NCBI GenBank assembly: GCA_945952105.1
Contig: CAMFGZ010000001.1
Coordinates: forward strand, 124,001-188,000
Source of the DNA: an uncultured Rhodospirillaceae bacterium
Lineage (GTDB): Bacteria; Pseudomonadota; Alphaproteobacteria; Reyranellales; Reyranellaceae
Length of the DNA stretch: 64,000 bases
Direction: 5' to 3'
The notes beneath the pieces are model-generated. The model saw only the letters and a program-made list of their open reading frames with translations. It was not told where the DNA came from and did not search any database. This document shows, piece after piece, positions 20,674-28,900 of the stretch. The first letter of the stretch is position 1, and each line of letters begins with the position of its first letter. The position numbers were made by a program, and so were the translations under genes.

Positions 20674-20730
20674 GCCTGCCGGGCTGTCTGCCGGCTTGCA
20701 TCGCTGCTCGCGGTCGTCGAGGGTGAGTCG

Positions 20731-21942
20731 ATGGGATCGGCTTTGCCGTGGGCGCTCGTGGCGCTTTGCTTTGCGCTCGGCGTGGCCAGCCGCTCGATCA
20801 GCGACACATTTCTCGTGTTCGTGCCGGCGCTGCAGCATGCCTTCGATGCCAATCGCGGCTCGGTCACGCTGATCTACAGTTTCGCCTTGCTGGTCGGCGG
20901 TACCGCCGCGCCGATCACCGGCTGGATCCTCGATCGCTTCGGCCTGCGCGCGCTGACCGTGTTCGGCGTGATCGCCGCCGCCGGCAGCACCGCGCTCGCC
21001 TCACAGGCCGACCATCTCTGGCATCTCTATCTGTCGCTCGGCGTGATGATGGGGTTCGGTGCGGCGTCGTTGTCGGGGATTCTCTCCTCGTCGCTGATCG
21101 GGCGCTGGTTTCCGGCCAATCGCCTCGGTGTGCCACTGGCCGTCTCCTGGTCGGCGTCGGGCGTCGGCGCGATGGCGACGTTTCCCGCGGCGCAGTACCT
21201 GATCGAGACCGACGGCTGGCGTCACGCCTATCTCGTCTTCTCGGGGGGTAGCGCGATCTTCATCCCGCTGCTGCTCGTGCTGCCGTGGAAGCGGATCGAG
21301 CGCGGCGCGCCTGGTCTCGCCAGGCTGCGTGAGACGGCGGCGCCCGGCATCACCGTGCGCGAGGCGCTGCGCGACTGGCCGTTCTGGGCGCTCACTTCGT
21401 CGTTTGCGCTGACCTCGATCGGCATCTTCTCGCTGATGCCGCAAACCATGGTCTATCTGCTCGAACGTGGCATGGACGGCCCCTATGCCGCGCGCGCGAT
21501 GGCCGTCGCGGGCTTCCTGACGCCGCTCGGCATGATCGGCTTCTCGTGGCTGGCCGATCGCGGCGGTCGGCGGCTGGCGGCGGTCCTGGCCTATGCCTGC
21601 TCGATCGCGGGCGTCGGAGCGCTCGCGCTGGTGCGGGGGCCGAGCGACGATGTCTGGCTGTGGACCTTCGTGCTGCTGTTCGGCGGCAGCATGGGGTCGC
21701 GCGGGCCGATGATCTCGACGCTCGCGACCCTGCGGTATCGTGGCGCCCATTTCGGCCGGATCTACGGGCTGATCGCCATCGGCATGGGCCTGGGCGGCTT
21801 CCTCGGCGCCTGGATCGGGGGCGTGCTGCACGATCTCACCGGGGGCTACGCGGCGGTCATGGTGCTTTCGGTGCTGGCCCTGGCAACGGCGGCGGGGACG
21901 CTGGGCTCCGAGGCCGGGGCGCGGGAGCGGCTCAGCCGCTGA
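20731..21942 (+). CDS. MFS transporter
   Basis: A 403-aa protein with 12 predicted membrane segments. The MFS A-motif region after TM2 reads GWILDRFGLRALTV, and the second half has the matching loop WLADRGGRRLAAVLA. Overall it resembles monocarboxylate/oxalate-formate-type MFS carriers. ATG 20731 starts the first membrane segment (MGSALPWALVALCFALG); an upstream in-frame ATG at 20653 would overlap the divergent gene. Substrate unknown. Confidence 0.88.
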   Translation: MGSALPWALVALCFALGVASRSISDTFLVFVPALQHAFDANRGSVTLIYSFALLVGGTAAPITGWILDRFGLRALTVFGVIAAAGSTALASQADHLWHLYLSLGVMMGFGAASLSGILSSSLIGRWFPANRLGVPLAVSWSASGVGAMATFPAAQYLIETDGWRHAYLVFSGGSAIFIPLLLVLPWKRIERGAPGLARLRETAAPGITVREALRDWPFWALTSSFALTSIGIFSLMPQTMVYLLERGMDGPYAARAMAVAGFLTPLGMIGFSWLADRGGRRLAAVLAYACSIAGVGALALVRGPSDDVWLWTFVLLFGGSMGSRGPMISTLATLRYRGAHFGRIYGLIAIGMGLGGFLGAWIGGVLHDLTGGYAAVMVLSVLALATAAGTLGSEAGARERLSR

Positions 21943-22002
21943 AATCCTGCCGCATGACATGTCGGTGACGTTTGCTCCCGCATATTGTGTTTCTCCCGGA
22001 GT

Positions 22003-22019
22003 CCGGCCACTATGGCCGG
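22003..22019 (+). other. Hairpin upstream of short ORF and HNH gene
   Basis: CCGGCCA and TGGCCGG form a 7-bp stem with a 3-nt loop immediately before ATG 22021. It may modulate translation of the short ORF or be part of the MFS gene's 3' end. Confidence 0.4.
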
Positions 22020-22020
22020 C

Positions 22021-22077
22021 ATGTTGGACCGCATCGATTTTCCGAGTAGTCCCATCCTGCGGCGGCGGCGGGCCTAA
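22021..22077 (+). CDS. Possible 18-aa upstream ORF coupled to the HNH gene
   Basis: ATG 22021 opens an 18-codon frame (MLDRIDFPSSPILRRRRA) that stops with TAA two bases before the GTG start of the HNH gene. An in-frame ATG at 22012 would add three residues. The close spacing suggests translational coupling. It is too short to judge by composition, and no ribosome-binding site is obvious. Confidence 0.35.
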   Translation: MLDRIDFPSSPILRRRRA

Positions 22078-22079
22078 CC

Positions 22080-22643
22080 GTGACGCCCGGCCTTGAGTCC
22101 TGCCACGCGCTGGTGCTCAACGCCGATTTTCGGCCCCTGTCGTATTTCCCCTTGTCGGTCTGGTCGTGGCAGGATGCCGTCAAGGCGGTCTTCCTCGACC
22201 GCGTGAGTGTCGTCTCCCAGTACGAGCGCACGATCCACAGCCCGACCTTCGAGATGCGGTTGCCCAGCGTCATCGCGCTCAAGGAGTATGTGCCGGCCGC
22301 CCGCCGCCCGGCCTTCACGCGGTTCAACGTGTTCCTGCGCGACCGCTTCACCTGCCAATATTGCAATGGTGACTTCGCCACCAACGAGCTCACCTTCGAC
22401 CATGTCGTGCCGAAGTCGCGGGGCGGCCGCACGAGCTGGCAGAACGTCGTCACCGCCTGCAGTCCCTGCAACCTGCTCAAGGGCAACATGCTGCTGAAGG
22501 AGAGCGGCCTCGTCCTTCGCTGCTCCCCGGTCGAACCCTCGACTCAGATGCTGCAGGAACATGGCCGGGCCTTCCCGCCGGGCTACCTGCACGAGAGCTG
22601 GCGCGACTTCCTTTATTGGGACTCGGAACTGGATCAGGGCTAG
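22080..22643 (+). CDS. HNH endonuclease
   Basis: A 187-aa protein with the HNH core at about 90-150: CQYCNGDF, then TFDHVVPKSRGGRTSWQNVVTACSPC (named by its ends), giving paired Cys zinc ligands around the His-containing catalytic turn. It belongs to the small stand-alone HNH proteins widespread in alphaproteobacteria, whose DNA target is generally unknown. GTG 22080 is the start because no ATG precedes the conserved LVLNADFRPLSYFPLS segment. Confidence 0.9.
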   Translation: MTPGLESCHALVLNADFRPLSYFPLSVWSWQDAVKAVFLDRVSVVSQYERTIHSPTFEMRLPSVIALKEYVPAARRPAFTRFNVFLRDRFTCQYCNGDFATNELTFDHVVPKSRGGRTSWQNVVTACSPCNLLKGNMLLKESGLVLRCSPVEPSTQMLQEHGRAFPPGYLHESWRDFLYWDSELDQG

Positions 22644-22770
22644 GGCTTTCGAGCGCGAACGCCTTAGTCCTGCTGATCCAACTCCAGTGGCGGCAGCGCT
22701 TTCTGAGGCGCGAAAGCCCGCATGGTTCAGAAAAGACGATGACGCCCAATGCGCGTCGCTCAAATTATTG

Positions 22771-22804
22771 TTTCTCTCGCCGCCAAGGGGAGAGGCGAAA
22801 GAAA
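22771..22804. terminator. Terminator between convergent HNH and coq7 genes
   Basis: TTTCTCTCGCC and GGCGAAAGAAA pair over 11 positions with one mismatch around a 12-nt loop. Flanking A- and T-rich ends on both strands make it a good bidirectional terminator. The preceding stretch (22645-22724) holds a looser inverted repeat GGGCTTTCG..CGAAAGCCC. Confidence 0.65.
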
Positions 22805-22805
22805 A

Positions 22806-23369
22806 TCAGATCCTTGTCGACAGCCAGATCGCCAGGCGCGAGCCCGTTTTGATCACGGCCGACAAAGCCTCGTAGCCGACGGCCTGTTCGGCGCCCGCGG
22901 CGAGGGCCTCGTCGCGATGCTCCATCTCCTCGGCCCGGAACTTCTCGACCGTCGTGCGCAGGTCGGCTTCGTCGTCGCCGAGTTTCGCGGCCTGTTGCGC
23001 GTAATGCTCCTCTATCGTTTCCTCGACGGCGACGGTGCAGGCCATCGCGGCCTTGTCGCCCATCAGCGCCGTGGCGGCGCCGAGCGCGAAGCCCGCGACG
23101 TGCCACAGGGGCGACAGCACGGTCGGGCGCACGCGACGCTCGACCAGCAGGCGGTCGAATACCTTGTTGTGCTGGCGCTCCTGAGCGGCCATGTGCTGGA
23201 TGCGTCGCCCGGTCTCGCTGTTGGAGCGGCCGGCCCAACGCAGCGCCGCGAGCTGCCCTTCGTAGATGCGCACGGCACCGAATTCGCCAGCCTGGTCGAC
23301 GCGGATGGTGCGCTCGACCAGTTCACGGGGATCGGGGTCGCCGGGATTGCGCTTGTCGCCGGTCTTCAT
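22806..23369 (-). CDS. coq7: COQ7-type demethoxyubiquinone hydroxylase
   Basis: A 187-aa di-iron hydroxylase of ubiquinone biosynthesis. The carboxylate/His ligands appear as GEFGAVRIYEGQ (about 28), QERQH (about 66), EETIEEHY (about 117) and EEMEHRDEA (about 148), two ExxH-type motifs as in COQ7/CLK-1. It would act at the inner membrane on demethoxyubiquinone. It is followed on the minus strand by the convergent terminator; the dsbB gene lies 76 bp upstream. Confidence 0.93.
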   Translation of the reverse strand: MKTGDKRNPGDPDPRELVERTIRVDQAGEFGAVRIYEGQLAALRWAGRSNSETGRRIQHMAAQERQHNKVFDRLLVERRVRPTVLSPLWHVAGFALGAATALMGDKAAMACTVAVEETIEEHYAQQAAKLGDDEADLRTTVEKFRAEEMEHRDEALAAGAEQAVGYEALSAVIKTGSRLAIWLSTRI

Positions 23370-23445
23370 GACGGCTTCCTTTGAAAACTCGGTGCGGCGG
23401 GAGGCGGCGCGCCATCGACGTACGAATGCTCCGGAGAGCCTAGCG

Positions 23446-23946
23446 TTACTTCGCCGAGCGCGACAGGCTGGAGGCCAGGCCGCCCGCGAGGATCGCCGAG
23501 AGGATCGCGTTCCAGCCCGCCATGGAGATGCCGAACAGGGACCACACGACCGCGTCGCAGCGCACCATCTTGGCGCCGAACAGGTATTTCTTCAGCTCCT
23601 CGGGTGAGAGGCCGGTGGGCACCGTCCCGGTGCAGGATTGCGGCCCCTGCCACCACCGATACTCGACGCCGGCGTGGAAAATGCCGATCGCGGAACTGAC
23701 GGCGATGGCGGCAATGGCGATCGTCACGAGGCCGGTGGCCAGCCGCGGCCGGCTCGACGAGGCGAAGGCCGCGAGGCCCGCGACCATCGCCACGATGTGC
23801 GGCCAGCGCTGCCAGTGGCACATCTCGCAGGGCGCGAAGCCCATCACATACTGGAAGAAGAGCGCGCCGCCGATCATGACGCCGCTGCCAAGAAGAGCGA
23901 TCAGGCCGAGCTGGCTGGGGAGAGGAAGGCGCTGGGCTGCGGCCAT
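23446..23946 (-). CDS. dsbB: Disulfide bond formation protein B
   Basis: A 166-aa, four-helix inner-membrane protein. The first periplasmic loop has C-E-M-C (about 40-43) followed by HWQRWPH, and the second has the Cys pair QSC..MVRC. DsbB reoxidises DsbA and passes electrons to ubiquinone, which links it functionally to the neighbouring COQ7. No dsbA is in the window. The gene begins 9 nt after the YqaA-family stop. Confidence 0.9.
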   Translation of the reverse strand: MAAAQRLPLPSQLGLIALLGSGVMIGGALFFQYVMGFAPCEMCHWQRWPHIVAMVAGLAAFASSSRPRLATGLVTIAIAAIAVSSAIGIFHAGVEYRWWQGPQSCTGTVPTGLSPEELKKYLFGAKMVRCDAVVWSLFGISMAGWNAILSAILAGGLASSLSRSAK

Positions 23947-23955
23947 TGCGATAAC

Positions 23956-24537
23956 CTAGAAGAGGAACCGGACGACGACGAATCCGCCGATCAGGGCGAA
24001 CAGGAATATCCAGGTGAGCAGGGTCAGGCGCTTCTCGATGAAGGCCCGGATCGGCTCGCCGAACTTCCAGAGCAAGGCTGCCACGAGGAAGAACCGCAGG
24101 CCACGCGTCACGATGGACGCCCACACGAACGTGAACAGGTCGAAGTGCGCGGCGCCTGAAGCAATCGTCACGAGCTTGTAGGGGATCGGCGTCAGGCCCT
24201 TGATCAGGATGAACCAGGTCCCGTACTCCGCGAAGCCCGCGCGAAAGGCCGCGAGGCCGGACTGCAGCCCGTAGGTCTTGACCACCCAGGCGCCCAGCGT
24301 CTCGAAAAAGTAGTAGCCGATAGCATAGCCGAAGAGGCCGCCCAACACCGAGCAGACGGTGCAGACCAGCGCGATCTTGAAGGCCTTTTCCCGGTTGGCC
24401 AGCACCATCGGCACCAGCATCACGTCCGGCGGGATGGGGAAGAACGAACTCTCCATGAAGGAGACCACCCCCATCGCGGGAATGGCGTTCCTGTGTTGGG
24501 CGAGGCGGATCACCCAGTCGTAGAGGCGGCGGATCAT
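23956..24537 (-). CDS. YqaA/DedA-family membrane protein
   Basis: A 193-aa protein of the VTT/SNARE-associated superfamily with about five predicted membrane segments. The conserved core FIPPDVMLVPMVL(A), the Gly-rich GGLFGYAIGYYFFETLG and FILIKGLTPIPYKLVTIASG (re-entrant loop with Gly/Pro) are present. DedA-family proteins move lipids such as undecaprenyl phosphate or support membrane homeostasis; the exact role of the YqaA branch is unknown. It heads the dsbB-coq7 run. Confidence 0.87.
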   Translation of the reverse strand: MIRRLYDWVIRLAQHRNAIPAMGVVSFMESSFFPIPPDVMLVPMVLANREKAFKIALVCTVCSVLGGLFGYAIGYYFFETLGAWVVKTYGLQSGLAAFRAGFAEYGTWFILIKGLTPIPYKLVTIASGAAHFDLFTFVWASIVTRGLRFFLVAALLWKFGEPIRAFIEKRLTLLTWIFLFALIGGFVVVRFLF

Positions 24538-24585
24538 GCGGGGCGTTCCCTAGCAGGCGCGGCGTCGGTTTGGCAAAGTGGCACC

Positions 24586-25818
24586 ATGTCCTCTTCCAAG
24601 CCTCTCCATCTCGCCCGGCCGCTCACCCTGCCCAACGGCGTCGTGCTGAAGAATCGCATCGGCAAGGCGCCGCTCACGGAGGGGCTGGCCGATGCGATGA
24701 ACCGCGCGACCGAGCGGCATGTGCGGCTGTACGGGCGTTGGGCGGCAGGTGGCGCGGCGGTCGTGGTCACCGGCAACGTGCAGATCGACCGGCGTTATCT
24801 CGAACGGCCGGGCAATGTGGTGATCGACGGCAACGGCGGGCTGGACGCGCTGCGCGCCTATGCGCAGGCCGGCACCGCCAATGGCACGCAGCTCTGGATG
24901 CAGATCAACCATCCCGGCCGCCAGACGCCGCGCCGGGTCTGCGAGCAGCCGGTGGCGCCGTCGGCGGTGCCGCTGGCGCTGCCGGAGAGTGCCTTCGCCC
25001 ATCCGCGCGCCATGACCGCGGAAGAAGTGGCCGACGTCCCGCGCCGCTTCGCCGAGGTCGCGGCAATCGCTCGCACGGCGGGCTTCACCGGCGTGCAGGT
25101 CCATGCCGCGCACGGCTATCTGCTCAGCCAGTTCCTGACGCCTTTGGTCAACCGGCGCGACGATCGCTGGGGCGGCGACCTCGCGGCGCGCGCCTCGCTG
25201 CTGCTCGAGGTGGTGCACGCGGTGCGCGAAGCGACCGCGCCCGGCTTCTGCATCTCGGTGAAGCTGAATTCGTCGGACTTTCAGCAGGGCGGCTTTTCCA
25301 ACGAGGAGTGCCTGCAGGTCGTGAGGTGGCTGGGCGAGGCCTCGGTCGACCTGATCGAGATTTCCGGCGGCAACTACGAGAAGCCGGCGATGATGGGCAG
25401 CGGCGCCAAGGAAAGCACAGTGCGCAGAGAGGCCTATTTCCTCGACTATGCGCGGCTGATCCGGCAGGCGGCGACCGTGCCGATCATGCTCACCGGCGGC
25501 TTCCGTACCTTGGTGGCGATGGAGGCGGCGCTGGCCGAGGGCGCCTGCGACCTGATCGGGCTGGGGCGGCCGATGTGCGTCGACACCGACCTGCCCAACC
25601 GTCTGCTGAACGGCGAGACCGACCGCGCCGAGGCCTATGAGGAGCGGATCGTGCCCGCCAAGGCGGGACTCGGCTGGTTCTGCCTGCAGCTGATCGCCCA
25701 TGGCGACGGAAACGAGCCCGACCGGGCGCTCGGCGGCGCCGAGGCCATTCGCGGCTACCTCGACAATGAGGAGAAGACGGCCGCAGCGCTCCAGGGGCGT
25801 CGTGACCATATTCCCTGA
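24586..25818 (+). CDS. NADH:flavin oxidoreductase, old yellow enzyme family
   Basis: A 410-aa FMN-binding TIM-barrel protein. It begins with LARPLTLPNGVVLKNRIGKAP, and has the GVQVHAAHGYLLSQFLTP motif (His pair for substrate) and LTGGFRT plus LIGLGRPM for phosphate binding. These enzymes reduce activated C=C bonds with NADH or NADPH. ATG 24586 begins the family alignment. The length without a 4Fe-4S domain fits the single-domain class. Divergent from the YqaA-family gene by 48 bp. Confidence 0.9.
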   Translation: MSSSKPLHLARPLTLPNGVVLKNRIGKAPLTEGLADAMNRATERHVRLYGRWAAGGAAVVVTGNVQIDRRYLERPGNVVIDGNGGLDALRAYAQAGTANGTQLWMQINHPGRQTPRRVCEQPVAPSAVPLALPESAFAHPRAMTAEEVADVPRRFAEVAAIARTAGFTGVQVHAAHGYLLSQFLTPLVNRRDDRWGGDLAARASLLLEVVHAVREATAPGFCISVKLNSSDFQQGGFSNEECLQVVRWLGEASVDLIEISGGNYEKPAMMGSGAKESTVRREAYFLDYARLIRQAATVPIMLTGGFRTLVAMEAALAEGACDLIGLGRPMCVDTDLPNRLLNGETDRAEAYEERIVPAKAGLGWFCLQLIAHGDGNEPDRALGGAEAIRGYLDNEEKTAAALQGRRDHIP

Positions 25819-25941
25819 AACCTTCCACCGCGTGCTTCGTTGGTCCGGGATCGCACGATACCCTCGCTTCACATCCCGCCCGAGAGTCAGCAGACTTCAC
25901 GCCCCTTCGACCCGAGCCTCCCAGCGCAACGCCAGAAGACA

Positions 25942-28900
25942 ATGACGGACAGCGTCAATCGACCGAATCCCGCCGACGATCCTGCGCTCTTGTTCCTTGC
26001 CGGTGGCGGCGAACTGGGCGACCTCATCCGCAAGCACGACTGGGCGAACAATCCGCTGGGGCCGCCGGCGGCCTGGCCGCAGAGTTTGAAGACGGCGGTC
26101 CGCATCATGCTGACCTCGCGCCAGCCGATCTGGATCGGCTGGGGCCCGGAGCTGATTTATCTCTACAACGACGCCTACAAGTCGATTATCGGCGGTCGCC
26201 ACCCCGGCGCACTGGGCATGCCTACCAAGGAAGTCTGGAAGGAAATCTGGACCGATATCGGACCACTCCTGGACACGGCCATGGGCGGCGTCGAGGGCAT
26301 CTACGTAGAGGAACTTCTGCTCCTGATGGAGCGCAACGGCTACCCGGAGGAGACCTACTACACCTTTTCCTATAGCCCGATCCCGGACGATGACGGCACG
26401 CCGGGCGGCATCATCTGCGCCAATACCGCCGATACCGATCGGGTGATCGGCGAACGGCAGGTGGCGGTGCTGCGCGAGCTGGCCGCGCGGACCATCGACG
26501 CCCGCAGTTGGGAGGAAGCCTGCCGACAGAGCCTCGCAGCCCTGTCGGGCAATCCGCGCGACGTAACTTTCGCCCTGCTCTACGTCGTTCAGCCTGGCGG
26601 TACCGAGGCGGTGCTTGCGGCCCATCGCGGGTTGCCGGAGGGAGGGCACCCGGCCATCGTCGAGAGGCTGCGCTTCGGCAACGGTTCGCCCTGGCCAATA
26701 GACGACATGTCGGCGGACCAGCCGCCGCGCCTCGTCGATCTCGCAAAGATCTTCGGAGCGACCGTGCCAGGGCGCGTCTGGGAGCGACCGACCGTGACGG
26801 CAGCGGTGGCGGCTGTTCCCCCCACGCGCGAGACCGGGCGGTCGGGTTTCCTCATCGTGGGTCTCAATCCCTTTCGCCTTTTTGATCAGTCCTACGCGGA
26901 GTTCCTGCAGCTGGCGGCAAGCCAGATCGGGGCGGCGATCGCCAGCGCCGACGCCTATCAGGAGGAGCGTCGCCGGGTCGAGGCGATGGCCGAACTCGAT
27001 CGAGCCAAGACCACCTTCTTTTCCAACGTCAGCCATGAATTCCGTACCCCGCTCACCCTCATGCTGGGACCGCTCGAGGAGGTGCTGAACGGTGAGGTTT
27101 CGATCGAGGAGGCGCGGCGGCACGTGGCCCTGGCGCATCGCAACGGCAACCGTCTGTTGCGCCTTGTCAACAGCCTGCTCGACTTCTCCCGTATAGAGGC
27201 GGGACGTGTGCAGGCCTCCTACCGGCCGACCGACCTCGCCCAGTTCAGCACGGGTATCGCCTCGAGCTTTCGGTCGACCATCGAGAGGGCCGGGCTCAGG
27301 CTCGCGCTCGATTGCGTGCCGCTGCCGCAGCCGGTCTATGTGGATCGCGAGATGTGGGAGAAGGTTCTGCTGAACCTGCTCTCCAATGCGTTCAAGTTCA
27401 CCTTCGCGGGCGAGATCTCGGTGGCGGTCCGTTCCTCGCCCGATCGTCGCTCGGCGATCGTCGAGGTGAGCGACACCGGCATCGGCATTCCCGACGACGA
27501 GCTGCCGCGGTTGTTCGAGCGTTTCCATCGCGTACAGGGCGCCCAGAGCCGCAGCTTCGAGGGCAGCGGAATCGGTCTTGCCCTGGTGCAGGAGCTTGTG
27601 CGGCTGCATGGTGGCGAGATCGGAGTCGAAAGCCGGGAAGGAGAGGGCACGCGCTTCACCGTCACCTTGCCGTTCGGGCGTTCGCATCTTCCTGGCGCCC
27701 AGGTGGTCGACGATGCGGACCTCTCGGCAGACGTCGCGCGGGCGCAGGAGTATGTCGACGAGGCGTTGGCCTGGCTGCCCAATGCCGAGCCGGCCGGCGA
27801 GGCAGGCGGTCTCTCCTCCACCGTCGCCGGAGGCGTGCTGCCGGTGAGCCGTGGCGGCGCCGGCAAGCGCGTCGTGCTCGCGGACGACAATGCCGACATG
27901 CGTTCCTATGTCGGCCGTTTGCTCGTTGCGGAAGGCTACGAGGTCGATGCCGTTGCCGATGGCAAGGCGGCGCTCGCATCCGCGCGGCGCCAGGCACCCG
28001 ACCTGATCCTGTCCGACGTCATGATGCCGGGCCTCGACGGGTTCGGCCTGCTGCGCGCCATTCGCTCCGACACGGCCACGGCAGGCGTGCCGATCATCCT
28101 GCTGTCGGCACGGGCCGGCGAGGAGGCCAAGGTCGAGGGGCTGGACGCCGGTGCCGACGACTATCTCGTGAAGCCGTTCGCGGCGCGCGAACTTCTGGCG
28201 AGGGTGAACGCCAACATCCAGATGGCGGCGCTCCGCCGCGAGGCCAATCGCGCGATCTTCGAGAGCGAGCAGCGCTTCCTGATGACTCGCGAGCGGCTTT
28301 CGCTGGCACTGTCCACCGGCCGAACCTCCGTGTTCGAGTGGAACGTCGACAGCGATCACTTGATCTTCTCGGGCCCGCTGGCCGAGGTGTTCGGCGTGCC
28401 GCAAAGCGAGGCCGAGAGCGGCCTGCCGCTGGGCGTTTTTGTCGAGGGCATCGCGCCCCAGGATCGCGAGCGGGTCATGGCGGCCATCGCGAACTCGATC
28501 AATTCCGGCGAGGCCTATCAGGAGGAGTATCGCGTCGTCGGCTCCGGGATGACGCGTGTCGTGATGGCGCGCGGCCGGGTCGAGGCCGACGAGGACGGGG
28601 CCAAGCGCATGGTTGGTGTCGTGATCGACATTACCGAAGCCAAGGCCGCTGAGGACGTGATCCGGGAGAGCCGCGCGGCCCTCGAGGTGATCGGCGAGGC
28701 TTCGGCCGCGATCTCCGGCGATCTCGATCTCGAGCGACTGGTTCAGAAGATCACCGACGCCTGCGTGTCCGTCACGGCTGCGGAGTTCGGCGCGTTCTTC
28801 TACAACATCGTCGATGACGGGGGCGAACGATACACGCTCTATGCCCTGTCGGGCGTACCGCGCGAGACCTTCTCGAAGTTCCCGATGCCGCGCAACACGG

